The translations under genes were made by a program, and so were the position numbers. This document shows positions 33,801-44,893 of a DNA stretch of 64,000 nt, in pieces. Location of the stretch: the NCBI GenBank assembly GCA_022315425.1, contig JAIUPT010000022.1:1-64000 (forward strand), written 5' to 3'. A model generated the notes under the pieces. The model searched no databases. It was not told the origin of the DNA and was given only the letters and a program-made list of their open reading frames with translations. The DNA comes from Pseudevernia furfuracea. Taxonomy: Eukaryota; Ascomycota; Lecanoromycetes; Lecanorales; Parmeliaceae. Positions within the stretch are counted from its first letter, which is position 1. Every line of letters starts with the position of its first letter.

Positions 33801-35190
33801 ACTGCGTTCATGAACTTCGAAAGTTCTTTATTCGTGAACCTGCGATAATATCGCTTCGAACGATAACTATGTTGATAGTCAGTCACGATATTCTTCTGAT
33901 CTCTATATGAATTTCGATCAAGATAAACGAGCTAACGAATAATCTTTCTCGTTTTCGATATCGAAAAATTGCTAACAAATATTCACAGCTGAATCACCTA
34001 TCGAGATATCGATCTATTACTTCGTCTCGCTAGGGCGAGACCCATCGCGATGATGATACAATTAGATCTCGATGTCGCGAGACCTCGCTCGTCTTCTCTG
34101 ATGAGGGTTGACACGAAACATTCGTCGAATCTATTCGACGTCAATCAAGTTCTACAACACTCACTGTGCGATAAATCGCATTCAATCCTTCTTTTCGACG
34201 ATCTTTCTCTCGTTGAGAATCTGAATAGCGACCCTGAGTATCAGACGGGTTAAGACGAAGTTCATTAAGGCATATCTAATCGATGTTAGGTCAGCTCATG
34301 TGAATATGAGATTTGAGAACTTGATAGTCTTTTATAGTGTATAGCTAAAGAGAGTCGTAGACGATACTCGTCGTCTACGAGACGAAGACGAAACTCGAGA
34401 AAGATGTTTAATTACGAAGAATATTCTTCTACGACTTCTGAAATGCTTTTATAAGATTATTAAGCATAATGTAACGATACAGATAGCATTCTATCTCGTC
34501 TTTATAGTCTTTCTTAGAGTGAGCGAGTTCATATACGAATCGAAAGATCTTCGCGACGAGGACTTCGACAATTGATTTCTAACACGTCGTCACGTGAGAC
34601 TGTACGAAGATCATCTCGAATTGACGTTGTTAGTATTCAAGACGAACTTCTTCAGACAAGACGTCACGCTATTCGTATCAGACACGAACGACGAGATATG
34701 TGTCGTGCGTGCATTGAGATATCTATTTAACAAGTAATCGATATCGCTATTCTCGCCCCTCTTCGCGATCGACGAGAACTTTATTAAAAGAACGATCACT
34801 CACAATCTACGTCTAACATTGAGATTCAGCGATCTTTCAGATCACTATTCTGATTATTTCTTTCGTCGAGGGACAGCTATCACTGCGAGATTAACAGATC
34901 TAAGCGAAGACGAAATCAAGCTATTAGACAGATAAAAATCGAACTCCTATCGTCTCTACATCAAGACTCACCCAGTCTACATTCTCGCCGCGTCGCGTCG
35001 ACAACAGCGTGTCATCGATTCATTTCTCGAGAACGAATCGAATAACTAGTCGTCATCGCGTTCTCTGTTTCTCAGCGCTGATGCGATCGTTCTCTTCGAG
35101 GTCGTTGCTTGAGATTTGAGAGTTTTTCTAGCGCTGGGGTACGAGAACACGTCTGCTCAGGCCTCTGTTGACTTAGAATCCTGGCGTTGA
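30837..35190 (+). mobile_element. RIP-mutated, 3'-truncated Ngaro-like element
   Basis: This is collinear with the intact element at 55830-60716 from its left end (TTGACCCGGCTTGACAG) through all three genes to the first 70-odd bases of repeat B1, where homology stops at 35190. The A2 and B2 repeats are missing. Differences are almost all C-to-T or G-to-A and introduce many stops, mainly at Trp and Gln codons. The remnant genes are gag-like (about 31139-32372), RT-RNase H (about 32373-34026) and tyrosine recombinase (about 34070-35050). It is inactive. Confidence 0.9.
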
Positions 35191-37281
35191 CCAGCGTTTG
35201 AATTTCCACACTCGGCTTTCGAGCGTTTTCCTCTTCCAGTCTTCGCTTCAGCAACACAAGCTGAGCGAATACAGTACCGTCCCCCGGATCGAACACAAGA
35301 GCTCTCTCCATGTTTTCTACCGCATGTACTGTATCGCCCATATGGTTGAGGGCAAGAGCCTTGCAGTAGTGAATCCTGAGACGATCAAGCTTGTGCTTCT
35401 CCACCCAGTTGCGGTCCCCGGAGCCGTAGACGCGGCAGTGATTGTTCGAGTAGACATCTTTACAATCGCAATACGTGTAGCTGCATGTCAGGGCAACATC
35501 AGTCGATTCGATGACCTCCTTGTACATCCGGGACATTAGAAATGCCGCAGCGACAGATGCCTGTACCTTAAATCTAAGGGCTTTGGTGGCATCCACAATC
35601 CGGTAATCTGTGAATGCCCCGGAGTTGAGCGTGAAGTTGCGGTCCACCTCTTGATCGATTAGATCCATCCTCAAAAGAGTAGACTTGTACTTCGAAGAGG
35701 CCAAGTCTGATCTACCGCTTCGGAGAAGTTGATCTCCCTTGCTTTGCCAATTGTATGCTGCCAGGAACAGCCCTACGATCAAGAGTGTCAGTCTTTCCTA
35801 CTTAGAGAATAGGAGATCTTAGTCCGGGGATTCAATACCTTCAAACTTCTCGTTTTGCTTCTCACGATGCAATTCCCTTGCTTTATCTCGTTTGGCTTCT
35901 CGGCTGAGAAGACTATCCGAGTGAATCTGCCACGCTTCGTATCTGGACTGTTGCTCTTCGTCAAAAGGCACAAGCTGGCCGGCATCCCTAAGATCGTTCC
36001 TTGCCTCATGCACATCCCCGTGAGTATAACTGATCTTTGCCGCGACGTGGAGGACTTCAGCGTACACAGGGCCCTGCCAAGGCTCGATAGACAGATCGTA
36101 GAGTTTGTTTCCTCGACCATCATAACCCCGACGAGGATCAAGAGCGCGCTCTGTGTAGATTCGAGCCATTCTCAGTTGTCCGTTTTCAAAGTACACGGCA
36201 GCGATGCGGGCTTGAAGTCTAACCACGATGTTGCCGATATTTTGGTTAGCCGTTAATCCAGGAAATGGGCCACGGTTCATGACGAAGTCTCGCTCGTTGT
36301 ATCGCCAGCAGCAGGACCGGACGAAACTAAGTGCGGCCTTGTACCCTAGATTCGCCTGTAGGAGTTGGCCTTTGCTGGCCTGTTCATCGGCTTGCTTGAT
36401 AGAGACAATGGTGGTGTGGATGATCTCTATGGCGGTGGGGCAATGCTTGCGGACACTGGATATGATCTCTCCTTTATAGCTGCCAGTCAGAGGACCATCA
36501 ATCTGTGCTGCTCCAAGACTATGCAAATGGTGCAATGGACCAGTAACTTTCCGCAGCCGCGCCCGGCCGGCTGGATAAGTATCAATCTCGTTCGCCTCTC
36601 CATTTCCAATCGCAGCATTGAAGTCAAGGTAGAGCACGGTTTTGCAGAGGATGCTGTCATCAACCCTGCTCATCTCCAATAGGATACTGCAGAACTCAGG
36701 TAGCTCGTCGCTAAAGAAGATATAACTCCAAGGTCTTCCATCCTCAGAAGCGTCCACCCAGCCGTTAGTGCGGCAGTAATATGAGCCTCCTTCAGGCCAA
36801 CCACGTAACGACGTCGGATCTAGTGTAATTGTCATGGAAGTATTCCAGAAGCCGCGAGCCTTTGAGCCTTTGGCTATCGTCTGTAATCCGCGCTTGCAGA
36901 GCTCATAGCCAAGACGTGAGGGCTGCTGAGAGGTCAAGCAGATGAAGTTGTTTTCGCGCCAACAAAGATCCCTCGCTTCTTGGTGAACCTTGCGGTTCGT
37001 GCCGAGAATTGCGGTGTGAAACTGGTAGGTGTAATCAGGACCATTTTGTATGTTGCGACGATTGCTGTCGTACTATGAAACAGTTGGTCAGTATAGATAA
37101 AACATTTTGCCATAGAAAGACTAACCTCTTTCGTGGTCATGCTGTGCTCCGTCATCGTGTACTTTGCTCCCAGAAGAGGCCGATATATCATTTCTCGGAT
37201 TTCTGTAGGCAACGTCATAAAATGAGAACCCTGTTCGGCATTGCCACTTGTAGCCACAGGGGAGGAGTCTGAAGGGCCCAT
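35072..37281 (-). CDS. F-box-like/helical-repeat protein with transposon-derived C terminus
   Basis: Model: exons 37281-37126, 37072-35839 and 35772-35072, 696 aa. The 53-nt and 66-nt introns both restore frame. The N terminus has TLPTEIREMIYRPLL, the F-box-like motif of many uncharacterised fungal proteins, followed by a segment with HTAILGTNRKVHQEA. Later parts carry paired-helix repeats of TPR type (for example ALALNHMGDTVHAVENMERAL near residues 590-610). The last 40 or so codons are antisense to repeat B1 of the mutated Ngaro-like element, so the native 3' end is lost. If the second intron is not used, translation stops at 35819 (469 aa). Function unknown; the family may mediate protein contacts. 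Confidence 0.62.
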
Positions 37282-39315
37282 GTTGACTTGAAGCTATGAA
37301 ACGGGCGTTAGCGGATCGTGTTGCTGTTAGTAGCGGAAACCCTCTGGTATCTGGAGTATCGAGAAAGGCCAACTACAGGTAGACTGTTCCAAGAAGACTG
37401 GTGCGATACTGGTTTCACGTCTCTATGCCTCAGGGGTATGACTCACCTTGTTACACGGTACTTCTTTCTTTAGAGCCGAAGTGGAACTGTTCAAAGGCAA
37501 ATAGTGATGTGTTGGAGTACCTGTGAGTGTAAAAAGCTTGAGCCTGTGAAGAAAAACTCTTTGTCCGAGATGTGAGGATGGAAGAAGATGGGTGGAGCGA
37601 GGACCCTTTATAGATCCACTGCCGATGCGTGTAATTAGCGCTTCGCCATTTCTGAACCTAGTCTCATAGTGACCGTGTTTAGAGCTGCTCCCTCACAAAG
37701 GGATGATAGGATACCACCGGATCAACATTAGTGTTAAGCGGTCTCAGTGTTGCGTGCTGTCAGCGCTAGGGGAGGTCTCAAGGAGACATAACACAGATCT
37801 TCCGCCGAAAGCTTAACATATAGACTCAACAGAAATGCTTACCACAATTGCTTAACACAAGTATATATTAATAGGATGCAAAACCTTTGCTAGTGTTATA
37901 GTTCATACTCGATCTACTTTTTTATGGCTGTGTAGAGTAAGGTGAGAAAGAAGGAGTAAGTCAATCGTGGTCGATAAGTAGGAAATGATAATCGTCCAAA
38001 TTGTTAAGGTAAAACCGAAGAGCGACGGCCCACTTATAGTGAACTGTCATGTGTGTATTCCTTGTATCATAGGGATTTTTTGCGCATGTTTGCGTTTTTT
38101 AAGAACGGGTGAGTCCTTGTATCATAGGGATTTTTTGCGCATGTTTGCGTTTTTTAAGAACCGGTGAGTCCTTGTATCATAGGGATTTTTTGCGCATGTC
38201 TGCGTTTGTTAAGAACGGGTGAGCTGGCAAGTTTGCTGCTATAAATGAAATCACGACTTGCTACCGTACGATACCCTTCCGCAAGAGGCAAAGTGAGGCA
38301 GAAGAAAATATCGGGAGCCATCGGGCTGGACGAGTCTGACCGTCCCGATAATGAAAGCCATGAGAGAAAATGGGGTTATGGCTAGGTCGTGGCTATCTTG
38401 TCATATTCGGTTTTTCTTTCCCTTGCGCCGCACTCTGCTGCCCTGGAAACGCAAGAGATGACTGTTTATGGCAAAGTTGTTTTGCTAAAGAAGAACATGA
38501 ACAAACGGCTCCGTCTAAGTAGACAAAAGAGTGGGGAGGGGCCTGTCATTTGTGGCTTGGTGTTGATATCGGTCATCTTCGGATTGGTGGATCTCCATCT
38601 CTGTATTCGTATGACTCAAGCTCGGATGAATGGACAAACAGAATTTCACGGAACACTCGAATAGCAAATACACACTGTTTTAGAAATCTAACGGGCTACA
38701 AGCTATTGGCGACGCCTCTCACCGACCTAACTCAGAGCTGTATAGATTCCTGGAGATTTGGCGCGAGGCTACTTGTCAACCTTATAGCCTTACTCCGTGA
38801 CAGTACTTCCTCACGGGGTTGAGGATTTCTTTCACCTCAATTCAACTCAATTCAACTCAATTCAACTCCTCTGCGGGACATGACACCCTCGCATTCGAGC
38901 CGGTTGGATCTTAATGGCATAACATGCCTAGTGCCAGTACATTTGCTGCTAAAATCCTTGACGGTTTGCCCAAGATGAATAGAATTTATAGAAAGGTGAA
39001 GTTCTCATCTTCCGCCGATCTTACAGTAGCGCTAGCAACCCCGAGTACCGAGACCGGTTCAAACCTTAGGCCGCGCCCTAAAAGCGGCTGTATCGTTGCT
39101 GCCTGCACCAAAACATTCTCTGCAACCTACTTAGGAGCCTTGTACCTAGCATACAACAACTCGTAGCCCCTTTATAAGTAACAAATATACATTGCATAAC
39201 GGCATTACAGCCTCTCAGTCGTCATTTCATTCCGCGCAGTCTTATTGTCAAATGCGGGTACCTCAAGGTTCAATTCCGCAAGCATACAATACTCCCCGAC
39301 CCCAATTCTGGCGCG
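37282..39315. other. Intergenic, with a triple 55-bp repeat
   Basis: No gene is supported over 2 kb. Short frames at 38389-38664 (starts at GTG) and 38924-39166 have no recognisable features. Part of 37282-37600 is the promoter of the gene to its left. A 55-bp tandem repeat (38060-38224) and a (CAATTCAACT)n run near 38835-38870 are present. Confidence 0.45.
38060..38224. repeat. Three tandem copies of a 55-bp unit
   Basis: Copies begin at 38060, 38115 and 38170, each reading CCTTGTATCATAGGGATTTT and ending GGTGAG. They are nearly identical. The copies stop at 38224. Confidence 0.92.
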
Positions 39316-40536
39316 ATGAATCAAGACTACCTCTCTTTGTTACCCTATGACGTCCTACATCAAGTATGCACCTCTGCATCGAGCGACCCCAATCTCATCG
39401 TACCCTTAGACGGATTATCAAGAAGCAGCAAACATCTTCGAGACGTCTCCCTTCCAGAGGTGTTCCGCCATGTCGTCATACGGGGCGACTGGGACTTGGC
39501 GAGCAGCCGACTGGAGGCGATGGAAAAATGTCCCGCCATCCTCCCATGTTTGAAGTATCACATCCCCATGGGTATTTAGTCTAAGTACGGACTTCTAATG
39601 AAGTTGCAGGATCTTTAAATTCGAAATCCACGAAGAGGAAGAGGACGTAGCGCTATCCGCACCGCGGTCTATGGTCTTAATGCTGATCAATGTGTTAAGC
39701 GCCATGCCTCGGCTCGAGAAGCTAGTGTTTGTCATACCCGACTATCACACCGAATGGTTCGAACAAGCAATCCAGCACGCCGAACTAGTGATGCCAAGCG
39801 TGGATGCTCTAGTTGTGGGGCCTTACTGTGAATTCATGGTCGCGGTTTGCCCAAATGTGGATGTCATTTCAACTAATGGGTCTCGATGGCTGCATTCTCG
39901 CACGCGTTACTTTGGTCGGGAGCATTATTCGATGAAACTCATCAAGGCCGCGGGGACTGCTGTGAGGCTGCGCCATTTCGAAATGACGGAATGGTGGGAA
40001 ATCATCTTGCTAGAAGGTACACTTCTTTTACTGTTATTGAGACGTATTACCTACATTTACTGACATGGCCAAGCTCTCCTGGAAGCCACGCCCAACATTA
40101 CCAGCATTGGTATGAATGGCAGCATTTATTGCGCCCCGTTAGTAGTAAGAATGTTGCCCACTACCAGTGTTATTTCCGAAGATCATAAGCTCTAACGATG
40201 CAGGAATTCTTACCGACCTTATCACGCTTTCAAAATCTACGAAGGTTGGCGCTAGCCGACGCGCAATGTCTCAACGTGGGCTTCGACCCACCTCAATGTG
40301 GAAACGCCTACATGGGTCCTGGAGGCGATGCCGTGCTTCAGCGGGTGAAACGTGAAGGAGAGGAAGCCGAGAGGAAAGTCGCGCATATGGTATTCCCCGT
40401 GTGCGCTAGTCTTGAAGAGTTGTGGATTGGCGATACCACAAAAGCCATGGCAGGGCGATCTTCTGATGGCAGCTTGCAGAAGTTGAACATGTCTGAGTGT
40501 GACAGAGGCAAGATCGTCGAATGCCCTCACCCCTAG
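39316..40536 (+). CDS. F-box protein with leucine-rich-like region
   Basis: Model: exons 39316-39554, 39610-40016, 40074-40144 and 40204-40536, 349 aa. The introns are 55, 57 and 59 nt, with donors GTATCA, GTACAC and GTAAGA and branch-like CTAAC/CTAAT; together they restore one frame. Residues 5-55 form an F-box-like motif (LSLLPYDVLHQVC...PLDGLSRSSKHLRDVSLPEVF). The rest has repeated short LxxLxL-like stretches typical of leucine-rich fungal F-box proteins (MPRLEKLVFVIPD, LRRLALADAQCLNVG). F-box proteins link substrates to SCF ubiquitin ligases. The substrate is unknown. ATG 39316 is the first in frame. The third intron is the least certain, since skipping it would end the protein at 40194. 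Confidence 0.65.
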
Positions 40537-41049
40537 GCGGGTTGAGACAACGCACCAGTCTTGGGGATGGTCCTTTCCGCCCCCGGGCCTGACATTCACG
40601 CGCAAAAAGGCATATAAAAGCCTAAAGATTGGGAAAACGTCAATATACTACGTTTCCCGTAGACATTTTCAGATAATCGGATTTTGGAATACATTACATA
40701 GGATGTGTGTGTGTGTTGAACCTGAACGATAACGGGAAGATTTGGTTGTGAAAAAGCGCATCGCAGCTTTCAGCTATTAGCGGAAGGGTTGAGAGAGTGA
40801 GATCAAATCACCTTTTGGGGACTGTGAGTTAGTTGGTTTCGTATTCGGGTGTATGTTCGCCTCCCTCAGGGTCCATGACGAGTTTGATAAGATTTCTATA
40901 TATGATAACCAGTTTATAGAATTCTCTTATATTTATAAAGTTCCCTTACATTACAATAAGTTTATAGAGTTTTCTTACTAAGTTATAAAAGAGTCATTCT
41001 TTTATATATACGAGTGAATATAGAAGATAAATTATTCGTTGTTCAGATA

Positions 41050-41240
41050 TTTCTCTTTCAAAGCAATATTATTTTTTATCTTATTCGCTCACGTTTACAC
41101 GATTATAAACAACTTTAGATTTAATTTTAAGTCTATGCTGCTATAAGCATGAGAGTTTTCTAACGCTAAGGCACGAGAATGTATCCACTCAGGCCTCTAC
41201 TTGCATGTAGCTCTGGCGTTGAACCGGCTCAATCACTATA
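41050..41240 (+). mobile_element. Relic of an Ngaro-like right end (A2-B2)
   Basis: This resembles 60440-60650 of the intact element in order: CTCTTTCAAAGCAATA (end of A2), a linker, GTCTATGCTGCTATAAGCAT, then GAGTTTTCTAACGCTAAGG and CAGGCCTCTAC of B2. It is diverged by point changes and small gaps, much older than the other copies. Confidence 0.7.
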
Positions 41241-41415
41241 CAACATTTCAATAGCCCCATGAGTGACCGAAACAAACAAATAACAGCAGTGTATGACAGT
41301 GGTTGTCCGCTAAATGAAAGCGTGGCCGAGGCTTAGAGTGGGTGTTAGGATGGATAGAATTGCGAGACTGGTAAGAAATGATTTCTAGACAAGGTCTGAT
41401 TGACGCTCCACATAG

Positions 41416-41649
41416 ATGCAGCATGGTATTGATCTTTTCAGTAAATCGACTAACAGCAACGCCCTGTCTTCAGCGTTGCTAACAGTAGTTGGGATTTGTT
41501 TATTAATAGCAGCCTTGTTTTTTGGCGTCCATCTAGCCACCGCTAGAAGGATGCTGGTTACACACATGAGATCCCGTTTTGCAGCCATGCAGATAGCATT
41601 TTCAGAAGCTACGGAAGGCGTGGCAAGATTTATCGTCTCTTTATCGTAG
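41416..41649 (+). CDS. Possible small membrane protein (doubtful)
   Basis: A 77-codon frame begins with ATG and has one strongly hydrophobic stretch (SSALLTVVGICLLIAALFFG, residues 18-37), then a basic segment. Nothing in the surrounding DNA decides whether it is expressed, and it lies next to a transposon relic. It is listed for completeness. Confidence 0.2.
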   Translation: MQHGIDLFSKSTNSNALSSALLTVVGICLLIAALFFGVHLATARRMLVTHMRSRFAAMQIAFSEATEGVARFIVSLS

Positions 41650-42037
41650 ACGACATTGTCAATGTCACGTTTTGATGGCACAGGATATATAAGCCCGTCG
41701 CCACCCGGGCAGAGACGAGTTGCAGTTGCCGTTGGTCTTATCCAAAGACGCTATTTCACATTCCTATCCTGCGATGGTTCTCTCCCATTACAAGAGCTAG
41801 CAGAAACTGTTGGAATGCTGCAGCAATGTGTTAAGACTACCCCTCAGGTGGCAAATGACTAGTCTTGGCATGGGCTTCACATGGTATTTAAGTAGCTTAA
41901 TACCACTCCATAGTTAATCAATCAATCCTCCTCTCATATATCCCAACAGAAACACTCTTCTTCTAAACCATGATAGCCAGTGCTTGCCAGAGTTGGATTC
42001 CTGTGTGCCGAGACTAGGACAAGATTAGCTTGACAAA

Positions 42038-42745
42038 ATGCCGATAATCCACTTCAACGTGACAGACATTGCGCATGACGACCATCGAATGGAGGACCAA
42101 TTACAGCAGGAAGTGAGTTGCACTATCATCCTCGATCAAGATGAGAATAACGTAAGGAAGACAGGGAGGAAAATTGTCCTAGACCCAAGTTGGACCACTC
42201 TTGCAGCCACAGCGCAAGGAGTACACAACTTCCTATATCAGTCGGACATTGAGTTTATACTCATCAAAACGGAGTGCGAAACCGAGTTTCGGAGAATCTT
42301 ACCCATAGACACAGAAATAGAATTGGCTAGCATCGAATGGGACAATCGGATTAGCGAGCAGTATTACATTTTCAAAGTGGACCCTGCACAAAAGGTCATC
42401 ATCCCTGGCAGTCCGACCGTTCGTTTCTTTCGTTGTCCGCATGAGGGAGAGGAAGTGTCAATATACGAGGAATCCAAAATCAAGGCGCCTTTGGGGAAAA
42501 GGGAGAAACATGGATGTGCGTGGGAAGCAGAGGATGTATATCAGCAACGAGACCGGACCGAAGATAAATACCTTACTTCTGAACATCTTGCCGAGGTGGC
42601 GAGAAGGTTCAAGGCTTGGAGGGCAATGAACACTGGGAGTTTGTTCGTTTACCTGATGGTGCCGAAGCAGTTGAGCGAGAGCAAGTTCGCCGTGTTGAGA
42701 GAAAAGGGGGTGGAGCTTGTTGCGGATGTGTCGTGGGTCTTGTGA
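42038..42745 (+). CDS. Hypothetical protein, 235 aa, single exon
   Basis: ATG 42038 (context AAAATGCC) opens an uninterrupted 235-codon frame with normal codon use. It has no signal peptide or membrane helix; it is acidic overall, and has a region rich in Glu/Lys before a C-terminal helix-strand stretch (FKAWRAMNTGSLFVYLMV). I recognise no family. A TATA-like ATATATC sequence and short T-rich DNA lie upstream. It is transcribed toward the MFS gene, so the two 3' ends converge. Confidence 0.55.
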   Translation: MPIIHFNVTDIAHDDHRMEDQLQQEVSCTIILDQDENNVRKTGRKIVLDPSWTTLAATAQGVHNFLYQSDIEFILIKTECETEFRRILPIDTEIELASIEWDNRISEQYYIFKVDPAQKVIIPGSPTVRFFRCPHEGEEVSIYEESKIKAPLGKREKHGCAWEAEDVYQQRDRTEDKYLTSEHLAEVARRFKAWRAMNTGSLFVYLMVPKQLSESKFAVLREKGVELVADVSWVL

Positions 42746-43024
42746 GTGAGGTGACCGGTGGGCGCATGCTTAGGGAATCTATCGTGTTGAATCTGCATAT
42801 GAGAACGATCAAGACAGATCAAAGTTCTGCAGTAGACGCAATGTTTTTGAGATATGCGCTGATACATATGTTGAATCGCTGCCTAAGAACATGGTGCAGA
42901 GTATCCTGTAAATTATCGATCAAGAACCGTTCCACCAGTCGTGGCGCATTCACTATGCTCGTTTATAGGTACCTAGTAAGTTTCAATTTTACATAAAGAC
43001 GATAAGAGATACATACACATACTG
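42746..43024. terminator. Convergent 3' ends
   Basis: This 279-bp gap lies between the 3' ends of the hypothetical gene and the MFS transporter. It should contain both polyadenylation regions. No canonical site is recognised. Confidence 0.3.
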
Positions 43025-44893
43025 TCATCCACGCTTCTCATCCTCATTCCGCTGTTTCTTCTTCTCTCGCCACTCATTGCATTTCCACTGCAGGAGCACC
43101 ACCGGCAGCACAGCCACCACAATAATGATAGCAACAACAATACCGGTTGAACCTTTCAGCCCAGCAGACTCAAACATATACGGATACCAGAATGGCCCGA
43201 TGAAGCTCCATGTCTGACGGACAAGGGTGATGAATACACCGATGCTGGCCGAAAGCGACCAATGTGAATCTACAGCATCTGTAGGATCGGTGTTAGTCTT
43301 GCTAACGAGAGAGCAGATATCGAATTGTCAGATGGTACTTACAGGTCACCAAGACTGTCGTCACGACCTGGTTGCCAAAAGACGCAATGCCAACGCCTAT
43401 GATGGGCGTGACATTGTATTGCTTTCGTATGTCATTTAATTGGATGAAGAACACGACTTGGCCGACGATCGCGGTCAGAAAACCGATATAGGAGCTCCAA
43501 AGGCGATATTCGGGTGCTGGGGGATGGCCGAGGGAGCGGGCACGGCGATTCATTGTTAAGTCGGATATGGGGCCGCCAAGAATTTCGCCAAGAACGGAGC
43601 TGACCCAGTTGAAGGATTTATTGGTACCATGACATTGCAGAGATTCAAAGCATGGGGATGAAAGAAACGTTTGACATACCCGACAATAAGGCCAATGAAT
43701 TGTAGCCCGATCTCCTGCGGATTGAATCCAAATGTCGGGGCAAATAATTGCGGTATCTCTACCGTATTGAGGACACCGGCGAATGCGAATACGATGGAAT
43801 AGCTGACTGCTGGTATAACGATAGACGCCTGACCCGCAAGCAGTATGGGCTGGTAGAAATCGTAAAAGTGGAGAGGCTCGGGGTCGATACGGCCGAAAGT
43901 GAGATACTCTTGTTGGAAGGCCGACTTATGATGAGGGCGTGCACGAAGGTAAAGTGTTTCGGGAAAGAAGAAGATGTAGAGGAGGAATTGGACTGCGTTA
44001 GTCTGGGCTCTGTCAATTCGAGGATTATGAAAGGAATTATTGACTGAGACGTACGACAACCAGGATCCAGTAGATCCAGTGCCAACTTTTGTGGTAGGTC
44101 ACAAAACCCATCAAGAATGGTCCGGAGGCGGGTCCGAGTGTCACCATAAGGCTGTAAGACAACCTAATTCAGTAGGGCGGCGAGCGAAGGTCTAGATTGA
44201 ACACATACGTCCAAATTCCCATCTTCTGCGCTCGCTCACGTTTAAAGAACAACTCCGTTACCACAGCGGTACCGATGCCAATAGGTGGTGAAATGAAAAA
44301 AGCTTCTAGAACCCGACAGACCATCGTAGCCACATAGTTTGGGCTTTCCGCACACCCAATGTTGCAGATGGCAGAACAGAAAGTCGAAAGGAGGAAGATT
44401 GGACGGCGGCCATAGCGATTCGAGATAGGTTTCCAGAACAGTGGTGAGACACCAAGTACTACAATCTGCCAAAAGTTATAGAGGCATATCCGCAATCCGT
44501 ATGGGCCTGACTTAGGCCTACCTGAGCTGAAGTCAAATAGCTGACCCTTGGCAGCGAAACGTGTAGCGCTTGTGACATTGGTAAATATGCTGGAATTGTC
44601 GAGGCCGCAATAAAGATTGCCATGTATGCGTGGAATGCAACAAGAACGAGGCTAAGGTTTTTCTTCCATGCTGGCCAATTTAGTGGATCTGCTTCGTCTG
44701 CTGAGGGTAAGGGCTCGAGGTCCAGTGTGCCGTGACGGCGCTGTAGGTAGTCGCGATGTGCTGCTGGAAGATGGGAGGCGAAATCCTGTTCGTGAGCAGC
44801 GCGATCTTGGTGATGGGCAATAGCGTATGGCGTGGTGGCTGTGGGGACACTGGTGAGTTCGAAATGCTCGTGGCCAGTCTTCGCTTCCTCCAT
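43025..44893 (-). CDS. MFS transporter, DHA1-like, 12 TM
   Basis: Model: exons 44893-44522, 44465-44209, 44151-44055, 44002-43680, 43599-43343 and 43278-43025; 519 aa. All five introns are 52-80 nt with GTA-type donors, and every junction keeps phase. A hydrophilic N terminus of about 75 aa holds the DPLNWPAWKK motif of this subgroup. After TM1 come YLTSAQ and the loop motif NRYGRRP of MFS proteins. The second half has GEILGGPISD and TYAVDSHWSL, also typical of fungal DHA1-type relatives. Twelve membrane segments are expected. It is a proton-coupled plasma-membrane transporter; efflux of small toxic compounds or nutrient uptake are both possible. The substrate cannot be read from the sequence. 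Confidence 0.85.

Larger units (their letters stand above)
40537..42037. other. Intergenic, partly repeat-derived
   Basis: 40870-41260 is AT-rich and includes a diverged right end of the Ngaro-like family. A 77-codon ATG frame at 41416-41649 has one hydrophobic segment (about residues 20-40), but nothing else supports it. A TATATAAG box lies near 41688. No other gene is seen. Confidence 0.4.

Noticed and set aside
35072..36937. Two separate genes on the minus strand
   Set aside because: A 66-nt intron with a good donor and acceptor joins them in phase; kept as one model, but the alternative of a stop at 35819 is noted.
38389..38664. 91-codon frame
   Set aside because: It begins with GTG, and the later in-frame ATG leaves a short peptide with no motif. 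Not supported as a gene.
38924..39166. 80-codon ATG frame
   Set aside because: No recognisable features and no conserved context; it precedes a real gene by chance distance.
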